From: Actinoalloteichus hoggarensis
Lineage (GTDB): Bacteria > Actinomycetota > Actinomycetes > Mycobacteriales > Pseudonocardiaceae
Assembly (NCBI RefSeq): GCF_002234535.1
Contig: NZ_CP022521.1
Span: 2,604,001-2,668,000, forward strand
Direction of reading: 5' to 3'
DNA length: 64,000 nt
The stretch's first letter is position 1. Each line of letters begins with the position of its first letter. Below the pieces are notes generated by a model, which was not told the DNA's origin, ran no database searches, and was given only the letters and a program-made list of their open reading frames with translations. Positions 1 through 11,557 of this stretch are shown piece after piece. Both the position numbers and the translations under genes were made by a program.

Positions 1-618
1 GAGCATCCGGTGCGGTCCTTCGATCAGGCGGCGGGGGAGGCGATGATGGCCGAGGTCGAGTCCGCCAAGCAGGACGGCGACACCCTCGGCGGGGTCATCG
101 AGGTGTTGGCCTACGGTCTGCCGCCCGGCCTGGGCTCGCACGTGCACTGGGACCGCCGCCTGGACGCTCGGCTCGCCGGCGCGTTGATGGGTGTGCAGGC
201 GATGAAGGGCGTGGAGATCGGCGACGGCTTCACCACGGCTCGTCGCCGGGGCAGCGCGGCGCACGACGAGATCGATCCGGCGGACGGGCCGACCTGGGTG
301 CGGCGCCGGAGCAATCGGGCGGGCGGCCTGGAAGGCGGCATGACCAATGGCGAGCCGCTGCGGGTGCGGGTCGCCATGAAGCCGATCTCGACGGTGCCTC
401 GGGCCCTGGCGACGATGGACGTGTCCACCGGTGAGCCGGCGGTGGCCATCCACCAGCGGTCCGACATCTGCGCGGTGCCTCGGGCCGGGGTGGTGGTCGA
501 GTCCGTCGTCGCCCTGGTGTTGGCGGACGCGGTGTTGGAGAAGTTCGGGGGCGACTCCGTCGCCGAGACCCGCCGCAACGCCGAGGGATATCTGCGGGAA
601 CTGGAGGAGCGGCGATGA
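1..618 (+). CDS. aroC: Chorismate synthase, C-terminal part (5' end off the window)
   Basis: Last step of the shikimate pathway: converts 5-enolpyruvylshikimate-3-phosphate to chorismate with reduced FMN, in the cytosol. The reading frame is open from base 1, and 205 residues are visible up to the TGA at 616-618. The block [17 protein letters not shown], then GVEIGDGF, then the conserved region from [19 protein letters not shown] to [13 protein letters not shown] are hallmarks of the family. A full enzyme has about 390-400 residues, so roughly half is missing to the left. The stop overlaps the aroK start (ATGA), so the two are co-transcribed and probably translationally coupled. Identity is certain; only the N-terminus is unseen. 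Confidence 0.97.
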   Translation, partial: EHPVRSFDQAAGEAMMAEVESAKQDGDTLGGVIEVLAYGLPPGLGSHVHWDRRLDARLAGALMGVQAMKGVEIGDGFTTARRRGSAAHDEIDPADGPTWVRRRSNRAGGLEGGMTNGEPLRVRVAMKPISTVPRALATMDVSTGEPAVAIHQRSDICAVPRAGVVVESVVALVLADAVLEKFGGDSVAETRRNAEGYLRELEERR

Positions 619-1184
619 GCGGAACCAGGCCGATCGTGCTCGTCGGGCCGCCCGGCGCAGGGAAGTCCACCACCGGGCGCCTGCTGGCGGAGCGGCTCGG
701 CGTCGACTTCCTCGACGTCGACGAGTACATCGAGCAGCGGGCCGGGCAGACCGTGGCCGAGATCTTCACGGGCGAGGGCGAGGCGGCCTTTCGCTCCTGG
801 GAGCGGGACGCGGTTCGCCGTTGCCTTGCGGAGCGGTCCGGGGTGCTGGCTCTCGGTGGGGGCGCGGTGCTCGCCGACGACACCAGGGGACTGCTGCGCG
901 GCCACACGGTGGTCTTCCTGAACGTGGGGATGGCGGAGGGCGTTCGGCGCACCGGGCTGTCCACCGCGCGTCCGCTGTTGGCGGGCCTCAATCCGAGGGC
1001 GACCTTCAAAGCCCTGCTGGACGCGAGGCTGCCCCTGTATCGCGAGGTGGCCACGGTGGAGATCCCCACCGACCGGCAGGGCCCGAGCGAGGTGGCGGCG
1101 GCTGTGCTCGCCGCGCTCGCCGGGGACGACACCCGGGTCGACGCTTCCGTACAATCGGACGCTTCTGCTGCCCGAACGGACTAG
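615..1184 (+). CDS. aroK: Shikimate kinase
   Basis: Phosphorylates shikimate at the 3-hydroxyl with ATP, in the cytosol. The 189-residue protein has a Walker A loop GPPGAGKST at residues 11-19, the shikimate-binding Asp in DVDEYIE, and the glycine run LGGGAV. Length is normal for the family, with a slightly extended, less conserved tail rich in Ala, Asp and Ser. The ATG overlaps the aroC stop by 4 nt. A perfect 17-bp inverted repeat directly follows the stop codon and probably ends the aroC-aroK transcript, because aroB lies more than 1 kb further on behind an unrelated lipoprotein gene. Confidence 0.96.
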   Translation: MSGTRPIVLVGPPGAGKSTTGRLLAERLGVDFLDVDEYIEQRAGQTVAEIFTGEGEAAFRSWERDAVRRCLAERSGVLALGGGAVLADDTRGLLRGHTVVFLNVGMAEGVRRTGLSTARPLLAGLNPRATFKALLDARLPLYREVATVEIPTDRQGPSEVAAAVLAALAGDDTRVDASVQSDASAARTD

Positions 1185-1189
1185 TCGCC

Positions 1190-1239
1190 CGCCTGATCGG
1201 GTGACCAGACGGGCGGGGCCTCGGTCACCCGATCAGGCG
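1190..1239 (+). terminator. Perfect 17-bp inverted repeat after aroK
   Basis: The arms 1190-1206 and 1223-1239 are exact reverse complements (17 of 17) around a 16-nt loop, starting 5 nt after the aroK stop. There is no T-run, which is common for actinobacterial hairpin terminators. A regulator-binding palindrome is an alternative, but its position directly behind a stop codon favours termination or mRNA 3'-end protection. Confidence 0.65.
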
Positions 1240-1353
1240 AGCGTGTGCTGCCGACCGGATGGATTGTCCGCGAGGGCGACAACCCGGCGGGGTCGCGATA
1301 CGTCGACTTGGTCAACGCCTGCCAGTCGGGCGGGCTGACCGAGAAGAGACGCC

Positions 1354-3861
<2,508 letters not shown>

Positions 3862-3871
3862 GGCTCGGGCG

Positions 3872-4366
3872 ATGGTCGAACTGCGCACCGAGCGGCTGAC
3901 GCTGCTTCCGCTGTCCGAGTGGGCGTGACGATGCTCGCCCCGCTCCTCGCCGGAACCGAGCTTCGATCGGCACCGCAGGTAAGCTCCGGCGACGAGGATT
4001 CGGTGCGCCGGCTGCTGCGAGAACGGATCGAATGCTCGGCCCCGGTGGGAATGGGTGACTGGGTCGTCTGCGGGCAGACCGGCGGGGCTCAGCAGCCTGC
4101 GTCCCTCATCGACGCTGCCCGACGGGCTGCCCGAGATCGGGTGGCTGCCGGCCGGAGAGCCTCGGGGGCGAGGCATCGCGACCGAGGCCGCGTCGGCGGT
4201 GCTGCGACATGCGTTCCATCGGCCGGAACTGCCGTCGGTGTGGTCCCTGCGCGTGCCGGACGACCTCGCGGGCGCGCGGCCGGCCCGACGGCTGGGCTTC
4301 GTCGAGGTGGGACGCAGGCTCTCCGACGGGGTCGACCTCACGGTGGCGGTGTGCCGGGCGCCGCCC
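3872..4366 (+). pseudogene. GNAT acetyltransferase (RimJ-like) broken by two frame changes
   Basis: Pieces of one acetyltransferase are spread over two frames. From ATG 3872 the frame gives MVELRTERLTLLPLSEWA and hits TGA at 3924-3926. Homology then continues in the next frame (LAPLLAGTE, RLLRERI, GMGDWVV) to about 4077. From there it returns to the first frame with EIGWLPAGEPRGRGIATEAA, the acetyl-CoA loop region, then RRLGFVEVGRRL near 4330. The two shifts cancel but leave an in-frame stop, so no full protein is made as the sequence stands. Either this is a young pseudogene or there are two base errors in the assembly. The tail overlaps the start of the VOC gene. Confidence 0.7.
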
Positions 4367-4767
4367 GCGGGCCTGCTCACCTGGAGGTGTGGGTCGAGGA
4401 TCTCGACCGTGCGCGGCACAGCCTGGGTTGGCTGCTCGGCGAGCTGGGCTGGGTCGAGTACCAGCGCTGGTCGCGCGGGATCAGCTGGCGCCACGGCGGC
4501 ACCCACCTGATCGCCGAGCACTCGCCCGCCGTCCGGCCGGGCGGCCACGATCGTCTCCGCCCCGGAATGAATCACCTCGCGCTGCGGGTGCCGGACGCCG
4601 AGGAGATGCATCGTCTCGCCGAGCGGGCCGGGACGCGGGGCTGGCGGCTGCTGTTCCCCGAGGTGCATCCCTACGCGGGCGGCCCGATGCACCTCGCCGC
4701 CTATCTGGAGGACCCCGACGGCGTCGAGGTCGAGTTGGTGGTCGATCCCGGGCGCACCGCGCGGTAG
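4351..4767 (+). CDS. VOC-fold (glyoxalase/bleomycin-resistance-like) protein
   Basis: A single VOC (vicinal oxygen chelate) superfamily protein of 138 residues if it starts at GTG 4351. No good ribosome binding site fixes the start, and translation could also begin nearer 4387. Visible features are LEVWVEDLDRARHSLGWLL (first beta-alpha unit), MNHLALRVPDAEEM (second module) and the C-terminal YLEDPDGVEVELV, the classic metal-ligand Glu strand. The specific substrate cannot be told. It directly follows the broken acetyltransferase and may have depended on it for translation, or was once fused to it. Confidence 0.75.
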   Translation: MPGAARGPAHLEVWVEDLDRARHSLGWLLGELGWVEYQRWSRGISWRHGGTHLIAEHSPAVRPGGHDRLRPGMNHLALRVPDAEEMHRLAERAGTRGWRLLFPEVHPYAGGPMHLAAYLEDPDGVEVELVVDPGRTAR

Positions 4768-4846
4768 CCTCCCGCGGTGCTGCCGCCGTCGACCGGCGGC
4801 GTCACTCCGACGGTGGAGCGACTGCATCCGCTCGGTCGTTGATCTC

Positions 4847-4852
4847 TACACT
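4847..4852 (+). promoter_or_regulatory. Candidate -10 box (TACACT)
   Basis: TACACT in the gap after the VOC gene would give a start site near 4859-4860 and a leader of about 70 nt to the GTG at 4928. No convincing -35 hexamer is seen. Confidence 0.35.
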
Positions 4853-4927
4853 GTCTGGTGCCCGGCGCTCCGTTCTCGGGCCTGCACGGCATCGATCACG
4901 ATGCCCTCACGGGGAGGTCAGCCTACG

Positions 4928-6589
4928 GTGCGTGGTTCACCGGTCGGCGGGCGTTCGGCAGCAGCTTCGGTCGTACCGCGCGTCTCGACGTTGCTCTTGG
5001 CCCTCGTGGTGCTCGCCGGCTGCACCGGTGCGCAGGGCGCCGATCGGGACGGTGCCGCGGAGCGGTCGGACGGCTGGTTCAGCGGCGGCGACCCGGACGC
5101 CGACTCGACGGAGCCCGCCGAGTCGGCCGAACCGGTGCGGCTCGCCGTCGACGGAGTCAGGGGGAGCCCCACGCCGGTCCTCGCGGGCGACCACCGGGCC
5201 CCCTACAACTACGGGCCGACCGTGCTGCTCGACGACGGTCGGTATCGAGCCTGGTGGTGCAGCCAGCTCCCGGGCGTCGGCCCGCCCGGCGACGACGTGC
5301 TCTACGCCGAGGCGGCCGAGCCGGGCGGGCCTTATGCGACCTCCACGGGATCGCCCGCCGAGGCCGTCTTCACCGGGCTGCCGGGCGCCTTCGACGGCAT
5401 GCACACCTGCGACCCGTCCGTGCTCAAGGTCGAGGACTCCTACTACCTCTACTACACGGGTGCGGCGGGCGACCACAACGACGGCAACGGCGTCGGCGTC
5501 GCGCACAGCTCCGACGGGATCACGTGGTCGAGGCTGGGTGACGGCAAACCGGTGGTCAGCGCGTCCTACGACGTGACGCGGGACAACACCTACGGCGCGG
5601 GCCAGCCCGCGGCGGTCTACCTGGACGACTGGTTCTACCTGATGTTCACCGACACGACCGGTGCGGCGGCGGGGTGGAACGGCGCGGGCCAGTTCGTGCT
5701 GCGGGCGAGGGACCCGCTGTTCACGGACGGGCTGCAGACGCTCACGGACGCGGGCTTCGTGCCCGCCGCCTCGACCGAGGACACCCGTTCCTTCTCGGTC
5801 GTGGACGCCTTCAGCGCCGATCTGATGTGGGTGGACGCCCTGCAGAGCTTCGTGATCGCGCATCAGACCGACTCGGGGACCAGCCTGACCTTCTGGGACC
5901 GCGAGTTCCGGGGCAGTCCCTACGAGCGGCTCGTCGTGGAGGGGCCCTGGCGCGAGGGGCCGGGTCTGGTCCGGGAGGGCGGCGGGCACGCTCCGGTGTC
6001 GCGGGCGGACCCCTGCGGTCGGGTCCCCTTCGACGTGCTGCGGGCGACCACGGAGGTCACCGCGCCGACCGGTATCGCGCATTTCGGCCTCGACGTGGTG
6101 GACGCCGACGGCTGCCGAGACGCCCGGCGCGCGGCGAGCGTGTTGAACGGCTTCGCGGTGCCCGCGTCGGATCGGACGATGGATCTGGTGTTCGGCGGGG
6201 AGCGCATCCGCGTCGAGCGACGCTCGGTGGCCGAGAGGCTCGCCGTCGGCGTCCTGGAGGAGCGGGTCCCCGCCGTGGAGGAGCTGCCGATCGTCGCCGA
6301 ACTCACCGCGGGCCTTCCCGCGGTGCAGGCCGAGGACGAGCCGGTCGGGCTGGTGACGGGCGACCGGCTCTGGGTGGTGGGCGATCAGGAGGTCGCGGAG
6401 CTGAACGGCTCTCGGATCACGCGGATCACTCCCCAGGAGTGGGCGGCCCACGACCACGTGCGCGACCTGCGACGCGGGGCGAGCAGGCCTAGCGGCAGGC
6501 ACGCCGGGGCACGGCGGAGCGCGCCCAACGCGGCTTCCGCGACCGCGCCGATCGGGCGCGGTCGACGACGCGGACGAGCTGAGCGCTGA
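4928..6589 (+). CDS. Secreted lipoprotein with a GH43/GH32-like five-bladed beta-propeller
   Basis: A signal peptide ends in the lipobox VLAGC (Cys32 from GTG 4928), so this is an exported, membrane-anchored protein of about 553 residues. The middle part resembles the glycosidase propeller fold: YNYGPTVLLDDGRYRAWWC, then MHTCDPSVLKVEDSYYLYYTG, then GVGVAHSSDGITW and PAAVYLDDWFYLMFTD. Repeated blade motifs of this kind occur in arabinanases, xylosidases and fructosidases. Catalytic residues cannot be assigned with confidence, so substrate and activity are open. A GGGGAGG at 4911-4917 favours GTG 4928; ATG 4901 is the alternative. The Arg/Ala-rich last 40 residues look unstructured. The cellulase next door suggests a role in plant or algal glycan use (inference). 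Confidence 0.72.
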   Translation: MRGSPVGGRSAAASVVPRVSTLLLALVVLAGCTGAQGADRDGAAERSDGWFSGGDPDADSTEPAESAEPVRLAVDGVRGSPTPVLAGDHRAPYNYGPTVLLDDGRYRAWWCSQLPGVGPPGDDVLYAEAAEPGGPYATSTGSPAEAVFTGLPGAFDGMHTCDPSVLKVEDSYYLYYTGAAGDHNDGNGVGVAHSSDGITWSRLGDGKPVVSASYDVTRDNTYGAGQPAAVYLDDWFYLMFTDTTGAAAGWNGAGQFVLRARDPLFTDGLQTLTDAGFVPAASTEDTRSFSVVDAFSADLMWVDALQSFVIAHQTDSGTSLTFWDREFRGSPYERLVVEGPWREGPGLVREGGGHAPVSRADPCGRVPFDVLRATTEVTAPTGIAHFGLDVVDADGCRDARRAASVLNGFAVPASDRTMDLVFGGERIRVERRSVAERLAVGVLEERVPAVEELPIVAELTAGLPAVQAEDEPVGLVTGDRLWVVGDQEVAELNGSRITRITPQEWAAHDHVRDLRRGASRPSGRHAGARRSAPNAASATAPIGRGRRRGRAER

Positions 6590-7340
6590 GCGTTCCTTCG
6601 CCGCCGGCAGGGTCTGCGCCGTCGGTCGGGGCGGCATGCACGCTGCGATCTCCGGGGGTCCGCCCTCGATCGCCGCTCGGTACGTCGTACGTCGTGGGGG
6701 ACGGCGACGTGCGGTGCGGTGATGTGCCTCGGCGGTGACATGCCGGTCCACGCCCGCGCCCGCCGAGCACCGCCGCGCCGCGGCGGAACCCGCGGCGAAT
6801 GCCGATCTCGAACCCGGCGGGCGTCGCGGAGTCCGGTCGTCTTCCGCCGGCCCCGCTCGTCGGGCCCGGGAGGGGAAGGCGGAGCCGCGGCCGCGTCGTG
6901 GCGAGGCCGCCTCGCGACGGTCCCCGCAGGTGTGCAGGCGGGCGTGTCCGTCGTCTGTCTCCGACGCTCGTCGGGACACGGACCCTCGGCCTGATCGCGG
7001 GGCCCTCGCCTGCCCGGACCCCGCGATCCGACCGTCCGAGCCCGACGGTCCGCGACGGCTTCGTCCGCCAGGACCGTCGAACGTAGGGCCGGGTCGGCGG
7101 CGGACGACGACCGCCTACCGCCTGCCTGCCGCCGCGGCGGCGGCCGCGAGCCGAGGCGGCGTTCGAGCGGCGGCAGCGGGGACCGTGCTCGCCCGCACCC
7201 GGCGGGTTCGACCGCCCCCGGCCGTCCGTGCCCGTGGGACCGTGTCCGTCAGTCCGTGCCTGTTGATCCGCGCCCGCCCACTCGCGCCCGCTCGCTCATG
7301 CTCCCGCCCGCACTCGTGGTGCCGCGAAGCCGTCACCGGG
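6590..7340. other. Intergenic, no supported gene
   Basis: 751 bp between the propeller lipoprotein (+) and the cellulase (-), which converge here. Open frames exist but are Arg/Pro/Ala-rich with no start signals, as expected by chance at this GC content. No clear terminator hairpin was found. Confidence 0.6.
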
Positions 7341-8362
<1,022 letters not shown>

Positions 8363-8377
8363 CCCGATCTCGATGGC

Positions 8378-8391
8378 TGTGAGCGCTCCCA
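8378..8391 (-). promoter_or_regulatory. CebR-like operator of the cellulase gene
   Basis: The 14-bp site TGTGAGCGCTCCCA differs at one base from the palindrome TGGGAGCGCTCCCA bound by the cellobiose-responsive LacI-family repressor CebR of Streptomyces. It lies just downstream of a TAACCT -10 box on the minus strand (8401-8406), a position suited to repression. No cebR gene is in this window. Confidence 0.75.
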
Positions 8392-8400
8392 GACATCACC

Positions 8401-8406
8401 AGGTTA
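8401..8406 (-). promoter_or_regulatory. Candidate -10 box of the cellulase promoter (TAACCT)
   Basis: Read on the minus strand, TAACCT would place the start site near 8393, so the CebR-like site would span about +2 to +15. No good -35 hexamer is visible. Confidence 0.4.
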
Positions 8407-8539
8407 CGATCCGATCTCGCCGGTGGGGCATCCGCTCAGCGGCCGATCCGCTGCGCCGAACGGCGTAATCGCTCCGAGTCGCCGCGTGCGCTCGAGTGTC
8501 GAGGCAGCCGAGACGCCGTCCTGCGGCCCCGAGGCCTCT

Positions 8540-8545
8540 TATGCT
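8540..8545 (+). promoter_or_regulatory. -10 box TATGCT of pepQ, leaderless arrangement
   Basis: TATGCT is followed by exactly 7 nt and then the ATG at 8553, so transcription would begin at the start codon. The same spacing occurs at priA, mmuM, rpe and uvrC in this window. Confidence 0.5.
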
Positions 8546-8552
8546 GCCTGCC

Positions 8553-9662
8553 ATGCCCGAAACCCACTCTCGCCGCCGCGAGGCGCTGCGTACCCTGCTC
8601 CGCACCGCGAACCTGGACGCGATGCTGGTGACCGACCTGCTCAACGTCCGTTACCTCACCGGGTTCACCGGGTCCAACGCCGCGCTGCTGGTGCATGCCG
8701 AGGACACCCCGATCGCCGAGACGCGCACCACGTTCTGCACCGACGGGCGCTACCTCACCCAGGCCGGTGCGCAGGTTCCCGACCTGGAGCGCGTGATCGA
8801 GCGAGCCTCCGCCACCGCGCTGGCCGCGCGGTCGGGCTCCGAGGCCGCAGCGCATCGCCGCACCGGCTTCGAGAGTCACAAGGTGACCGTCGACGCGCTC
8901 GACGTCCTGGCGGGCGCCGCCGAGGGCGTCGACCTGGTGCGGAGCCCGGGTCTGGTGGAACAGCTGCGGCTGATCAAGGACGACGAGGAGGTCGAGGCTC
9001 TGCGGATGGCCTGCGCCGCGGCCGACCGGGCATTGGCTGAGCTGCTGGCCGCCGACGGGCTGCGGGCCGGGCGCACCGAGATCGAGGTGGCACGTGACCT
9101 CGAGGCGCGGATGCGCGACAACGGCGCCTCCGGGCCGTCGTTCGAGACGATCGTCGCCGCCGGCGCGAACTCCGCCGTACCGCATCACCGGCCGACCGAG
9201 AAGGCGCTTCGGGCAGGCGACCTCATCAAGATCGACTTCGGCGCGCTCGTCGACGGCTATCACTCGGACATGACGCGCACGATGGTGCTCGGCCAGCCTG
9301 CCGACTGGCAGCAGGAGCTGTATGAGCTGGTCAGGCTCTCGCAGGCGGCGGGTCGGGGCGCGTTGGCCGTCGACGTGGAGGTACGTGAGGTCGACGCCGC
9401 CGCGCGTAAGGTCATCGAGGCCGCAGGCCATGGCGAGGACTTCCTGCATGGTCTCGGTCACGGCGTCGGCCTGGAGGTCCATGAGGCTCCGAGCCTGTCC
9501 AAGGCAGGTGACGGTAGACTGATCGCCGGTATGGCCGTCACCGTCGAGCCCGGCGTGTACCTGTCCGGTCGGGGTGGCGTCCGCATCGAGGACACCCTCG
9601 TCGTTCGTGACGGCGAGCCGGAGCTCCTCACTCTGACTACGAAGGAACTCGTGGTCGTCTGA
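8553..9662 (+). CDS. pepQ: M24-family Xaa-Pro peptidase (aminopeptidase P / prolidase type)
   Basis: Cytosolic metallopeptidase of 369 residues that removes residues next to proline. The N-terminal creatinase-like domain (residues 1 to about 125) has VTDLLNVRYLTGFTGSNA. The C-terminal pita-bread domain carries the two-metal ligands in KIDFGALVDGYHSDMTRTM, then HGLGHGVGLEVHEAP, then VTVEPGVYL and GVRIEDTL. The ATG at 8553 fits a leaderless promoter; ATG 8541, four codons earlier with a weak GAGG, is possible. The gene lies just before efp, as in most Actinobacteria, and the two may form one transcript across the 104-bp gap. Confidence 0.93.
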   Translation: MPETHSRRREALRTLLRTANLDAMLVTDLLNVRYLTGFTGSNAALLVHAEDTPIAETRTTFCTDGRYLTQAGAQVPDLERVIERASATALAARSGSEAAAHRRTGFESHKVTVDALDVLAGAAEGVDLVRSPGLVEQLRLIKDDEEVEALRMACAAADRALAELLAADGLRAGRTEIEVARDLEARMRDNGASGPSFETIVAAGANSAVPHHRPTEKALRAGDLIKIDFGALVDGYHSDMTRTMVLGQPADWQQELYELVRLSQAAGRGALAVDVEVREVDAAARKVIEAAGHGEDFLHGLGHGVGLEVHEAPSLSKAGDGRLIAGMAVTVEPGVYLSGRGGVRIEDTLVVRDGEPELLTLTTKELVVV

Positions 9663-9766
9663 CGTAGTTCGCGTCGCACCGCCGCAGCCGTCGCAGAGCG
9701 GCCGCGGCCCGTCCCTGCACCGGCCCGTCTCCTCGGGCCCACTCGACACCAGGAGAGACCACCACA

Positions 9767-10330
9767 GTGGCGACCACCAACGACCTCAAGAACGGACTGG
9801 TTCTCAACCTCGACGGCCAGCTCTGGACCGTCGTGTCGTTCCAGCACGTCAAGCCAGGCAAGGGCGGCGCCTTCGTGCGCACCACGCTGAAGAACGTGCT
9901 CTCCGGCAAGGTCGTGGACAAGACCTTCAACGCGGGCGTGAAGGTCGAGACGGCCAACGTCGACAAGCGCGAGATGACCTATCTCTATCTCGACGGGCGC
10001 GATTACGTGTTCATGGACAGCGAGACCTACGAGCAGCTTCCGGTGCCCGGCGAGACCGTCGGCGACGCGGCCAAGTTCATGCTGGAGAACCAGACCGTGG
10101 TCGTGGCGGTGCACGAGGGCGTCGCGCTCTACGTGGAGCTGCCCGCCTCGGTGGAACTCGTCGTGAAGCACACCGACCCGGGTCTGCAGGGCGACCGCTC
10201 CACCGGCGGCACCAAGCCCGCCGAGCTGGAGACCGGCGCCGAGATCAGCGTCCCCCTGTTCCTCAACAGCGGCGACAAGGTCAAGGTCGACACTCGCGAC
10301 GGGCGCTACCTGGGCCGCGTGAACTCGTAA
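9767..10330 (+). CDS. efp: Translation elongation factor P
   Basis: Binds between the P and E sites of stalled ribosomes and restores peptide bond formation at polyproline stretches. The 187-residue protein has the three OB-type domains. The loop residue that is modified in other bacteria is Lys32 in KPGKGGAF. The C-terminal domain has the signature [21 protein letters not shown]. The GTG start has AGGAGAG about 10 nt upstream. No EpmA/EarP-type modifying enzyme is in the window. The stop TAA shares its last base with the nusB ATG, so the two are coupled. Confidence 0.97.
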   Translation: MATTNDLKNGLVLNLDGQLWTVVSFQHVKPGKGGAFVRTTLKNVLSGKVVDKTFNAGVKVETANVDKREMTYLYLDGRDYVFMDSETYEQLPVPGETVGDAAKFMLENQTVVVAVHEGVALYVELPASVELVVKHTDPGLQGDRSTGGTKPAELETGAEISVPLFLNSGDKVKVDTRDGRYLGRVNS

Positions 10331-10749
10331 TGGGTTCGCGCAGCAAAGCCCGCAAGCGCGCGGTCGACCTGCTCTATGAGGCCGACGTCCGTTCTGTGGA
10401 CCCGATCACCCTGCTCGCCGAGCGGGTGGGCGTGCCGGAGCTGGCCCCGGTCAACGAGTACACGGTCACCCTCGTCGAGGGGGTCACCGAGCATCGGCAG
10501 CGGATCGACGAGCTGATCTCGGAGTACGCGGAGGGCTGGACCCTGGCCAGGATGCCCCCGGTGGACCGGGCCGTCCTCCGGCTGGGCCTGTTCGAGCTGC
10601 TGTGGTCGGACGAGGTGGACGACAAGGTCGCCATCGACGAGGCCGTGGAACTGGCGAAGACGTTGTCCACGGACAACTCGCCGCGGTTCGTCAACGGCAT
10701 CCTCGACCGACTGGCCAAGATCGCCGATCGGCTGCGTGCGGCGAGCTGA
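10330..10749 (+). CDS. nusB: Transcription antitermination factor NusB
   Basis: RNA-binding all-alpha protein that joins NusE on boxA RNA during rRNA transcription. The 139 residues begin with the basic SRSKARKRAVDLLYEADVR and contain the conserved ARMPPVDRAVLRLGLFELLW and VAIDEAVELAKTL, then FVNGILDRLA at the end. The start overlaps the efp stop by 1 nt. A hairpin terminator follows the stop directly. Confidence 0.96.
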   Translation: MGSRSKARKRAVDLLYEADVRSVDPITLLAERVGVPELAPVNEYTVTLVEGVTEHRQRIDELISEYAEGWTLARMPPVDRAVLRLGLFELLWSDEVDDKVAIDEAVELAKTLSTDNSPRFVNGILDRLAKIADRLRAAS

Positions 10750-10752
10750 CGC

Positions 10753-10790
10753 CTCGGGGCGCCGTCATGTCGCACATGACGGCGCCCGAG
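10753..10790. terminator. Hairpin terminator between nusB and bldD
   Basis: Arms 10753-10769 and 10775-10790 pair over 16 bp with one bulged G and a 5-nt loop. It lies in the 64-bp gap between the convergent nusB (+) and bldD (-) genes, so it can serve both directions. Confidence 0.8.
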
Positions 10791-10813
10791 ACGCCTTTCA
10801 GCGGACGTGCAGC

Positions 10814-11302
10814 TCACTCCTCCTTGGCGGGTCGCGCCTCAGGAGGAAGGACCCCCCAGTCGATGAGCTGCTCGGTGAGCTCCCCCGGCGACATGTCATA
10901 GATGATCGCGAGCGACCGAAGGTCTTCGGTCCTGATCGAGAGCACCTTGCCGTTGTAGTCGCCTCGTTGGCTCTGGATGGTGGCCGCATAGCGAGCCAGC
11001 GGACCGACCTTCTCCGCTGGCAGCTGTTGCAGACGTTCCAGATTGATCACGATCTTCGTGGCGGGCTCCGCACCGGACGGCACCCTGCCCTCCGGAAGCA
11101 GTTCCGCCACGGGCACGCCGTAGAAGTCGGCCAGTTCAGCGAGCTTCTGGACGGTGACCGCCCGGTCGCCGCGTTCGTACGAACCGACGACGACGGCCTT
11201 CCACCGGCCGCCTGACTTCTGCTCGACCCCATGCAGCGACAGCCCTTGTTGCTGGCGGATCGCGCGGAGCTTGGCGCCCAGCGCCTTGGCGTAGTCGCCC
11301 AT
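10814..11302 (-). CDS. bldD: Developmental master regulator BldD (c-di-GMP effector)
   Basis: Dimeric repressor of sporulation genes during vegetative growth in Streptomyces, where tetrameric c-di-GMP glues two C-terminal domains together. The 162-residue protein has an N-terminal XRE-type helix-turn-helix (about residues 5-65; LHGVEQKSGGRWKAVVVGSY). The C-terminal domain has the complete c-di-GMP signature: RGD at 113-115 and RTED at 124-127, with the family's exact 8-residue spacing. The ATG at 11302 is chosen because it matches the conserved MGDYAKALG start; the longer frame upstream is not conserved. It is divergent from pyrR, with a 255-bp shared region. Confidence 0.95.
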   Translation of the reverse strand: MGDYAKALGAKLRAIRQQQGLSLHGVEQKSGGRWKAVVVGSYERGDRAVTVQKLAELADFYGVPVAELLPEGRVPSGAEPATKIVINLERLQQLPAEKVGPLARYAATIQSQRGDYNGKVLSIRTEDLRSLAIIYDMSPGELTEQLIDWGVLPPEARPAKEE

Positions 11303-11475
11303 GTGGCGGTTCTCCGTTTCGTTCGCCCCGTCAGCCTCTAGACAGGTCTGCGGGAATGCCCAGATCAATACGCAGAGTAATGTTCGCTTGCCGTCGTCAC
11401 CAGGTCAAGCCGGTGAGACTGCTACAGCCGGGCGAGTTTCTGACACCACCCGGAAGATTGACAATCGCACACTGC

Positions 11476-11481
11476 TACCGT
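11476..11481 (+). promoter_or_regulatory. Candidate -10 box (TACCGT) of the pyr operon
   Basis: TACCGT would give a start near 11488 and a leader of about 70 nt that contains the PyrR hairpin. A TTGACA lies upstream but too close to act as its -35 element. Confidence 0.35.
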
Positions 11482-11523
11482 CCGAGCCGTCCGAGACCCT
11501 CGGACCCCGACGTCCTTTAACGA

Positions 11524-11541
11524 CCCGTCCAGCGAGGCGGG
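11524..11541 (+). promoter_or_regulatory. PyrR-binding RNA hairpin in the pyrR leader
   Basis: Stem 11524-11527 / 11538-11541 (CCCG/CGGG) encloses the loop TCCAGCGAGG, which fits the known PyrR binding-loop consensus (R-UCC-N-G-N-GAGG-Y). The pyrR ribosome binding site AAGGAGG (11543-11549) starts 1 nt beyond the stem. PyrR bound with UMP would therefore cover it, giving translational repression as described for mycobacteria. Confidence 0.75.
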
Positions 11542-11557
11542 GAAGGAGGTCCAGACC

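Noticed and set aside
11391-11430. BldD binding site in its own promoter (TCACC...GGTGA)
   Set aside because: The half-sites are in the opposite order to the known BldD consensus, so the match is not convincing.
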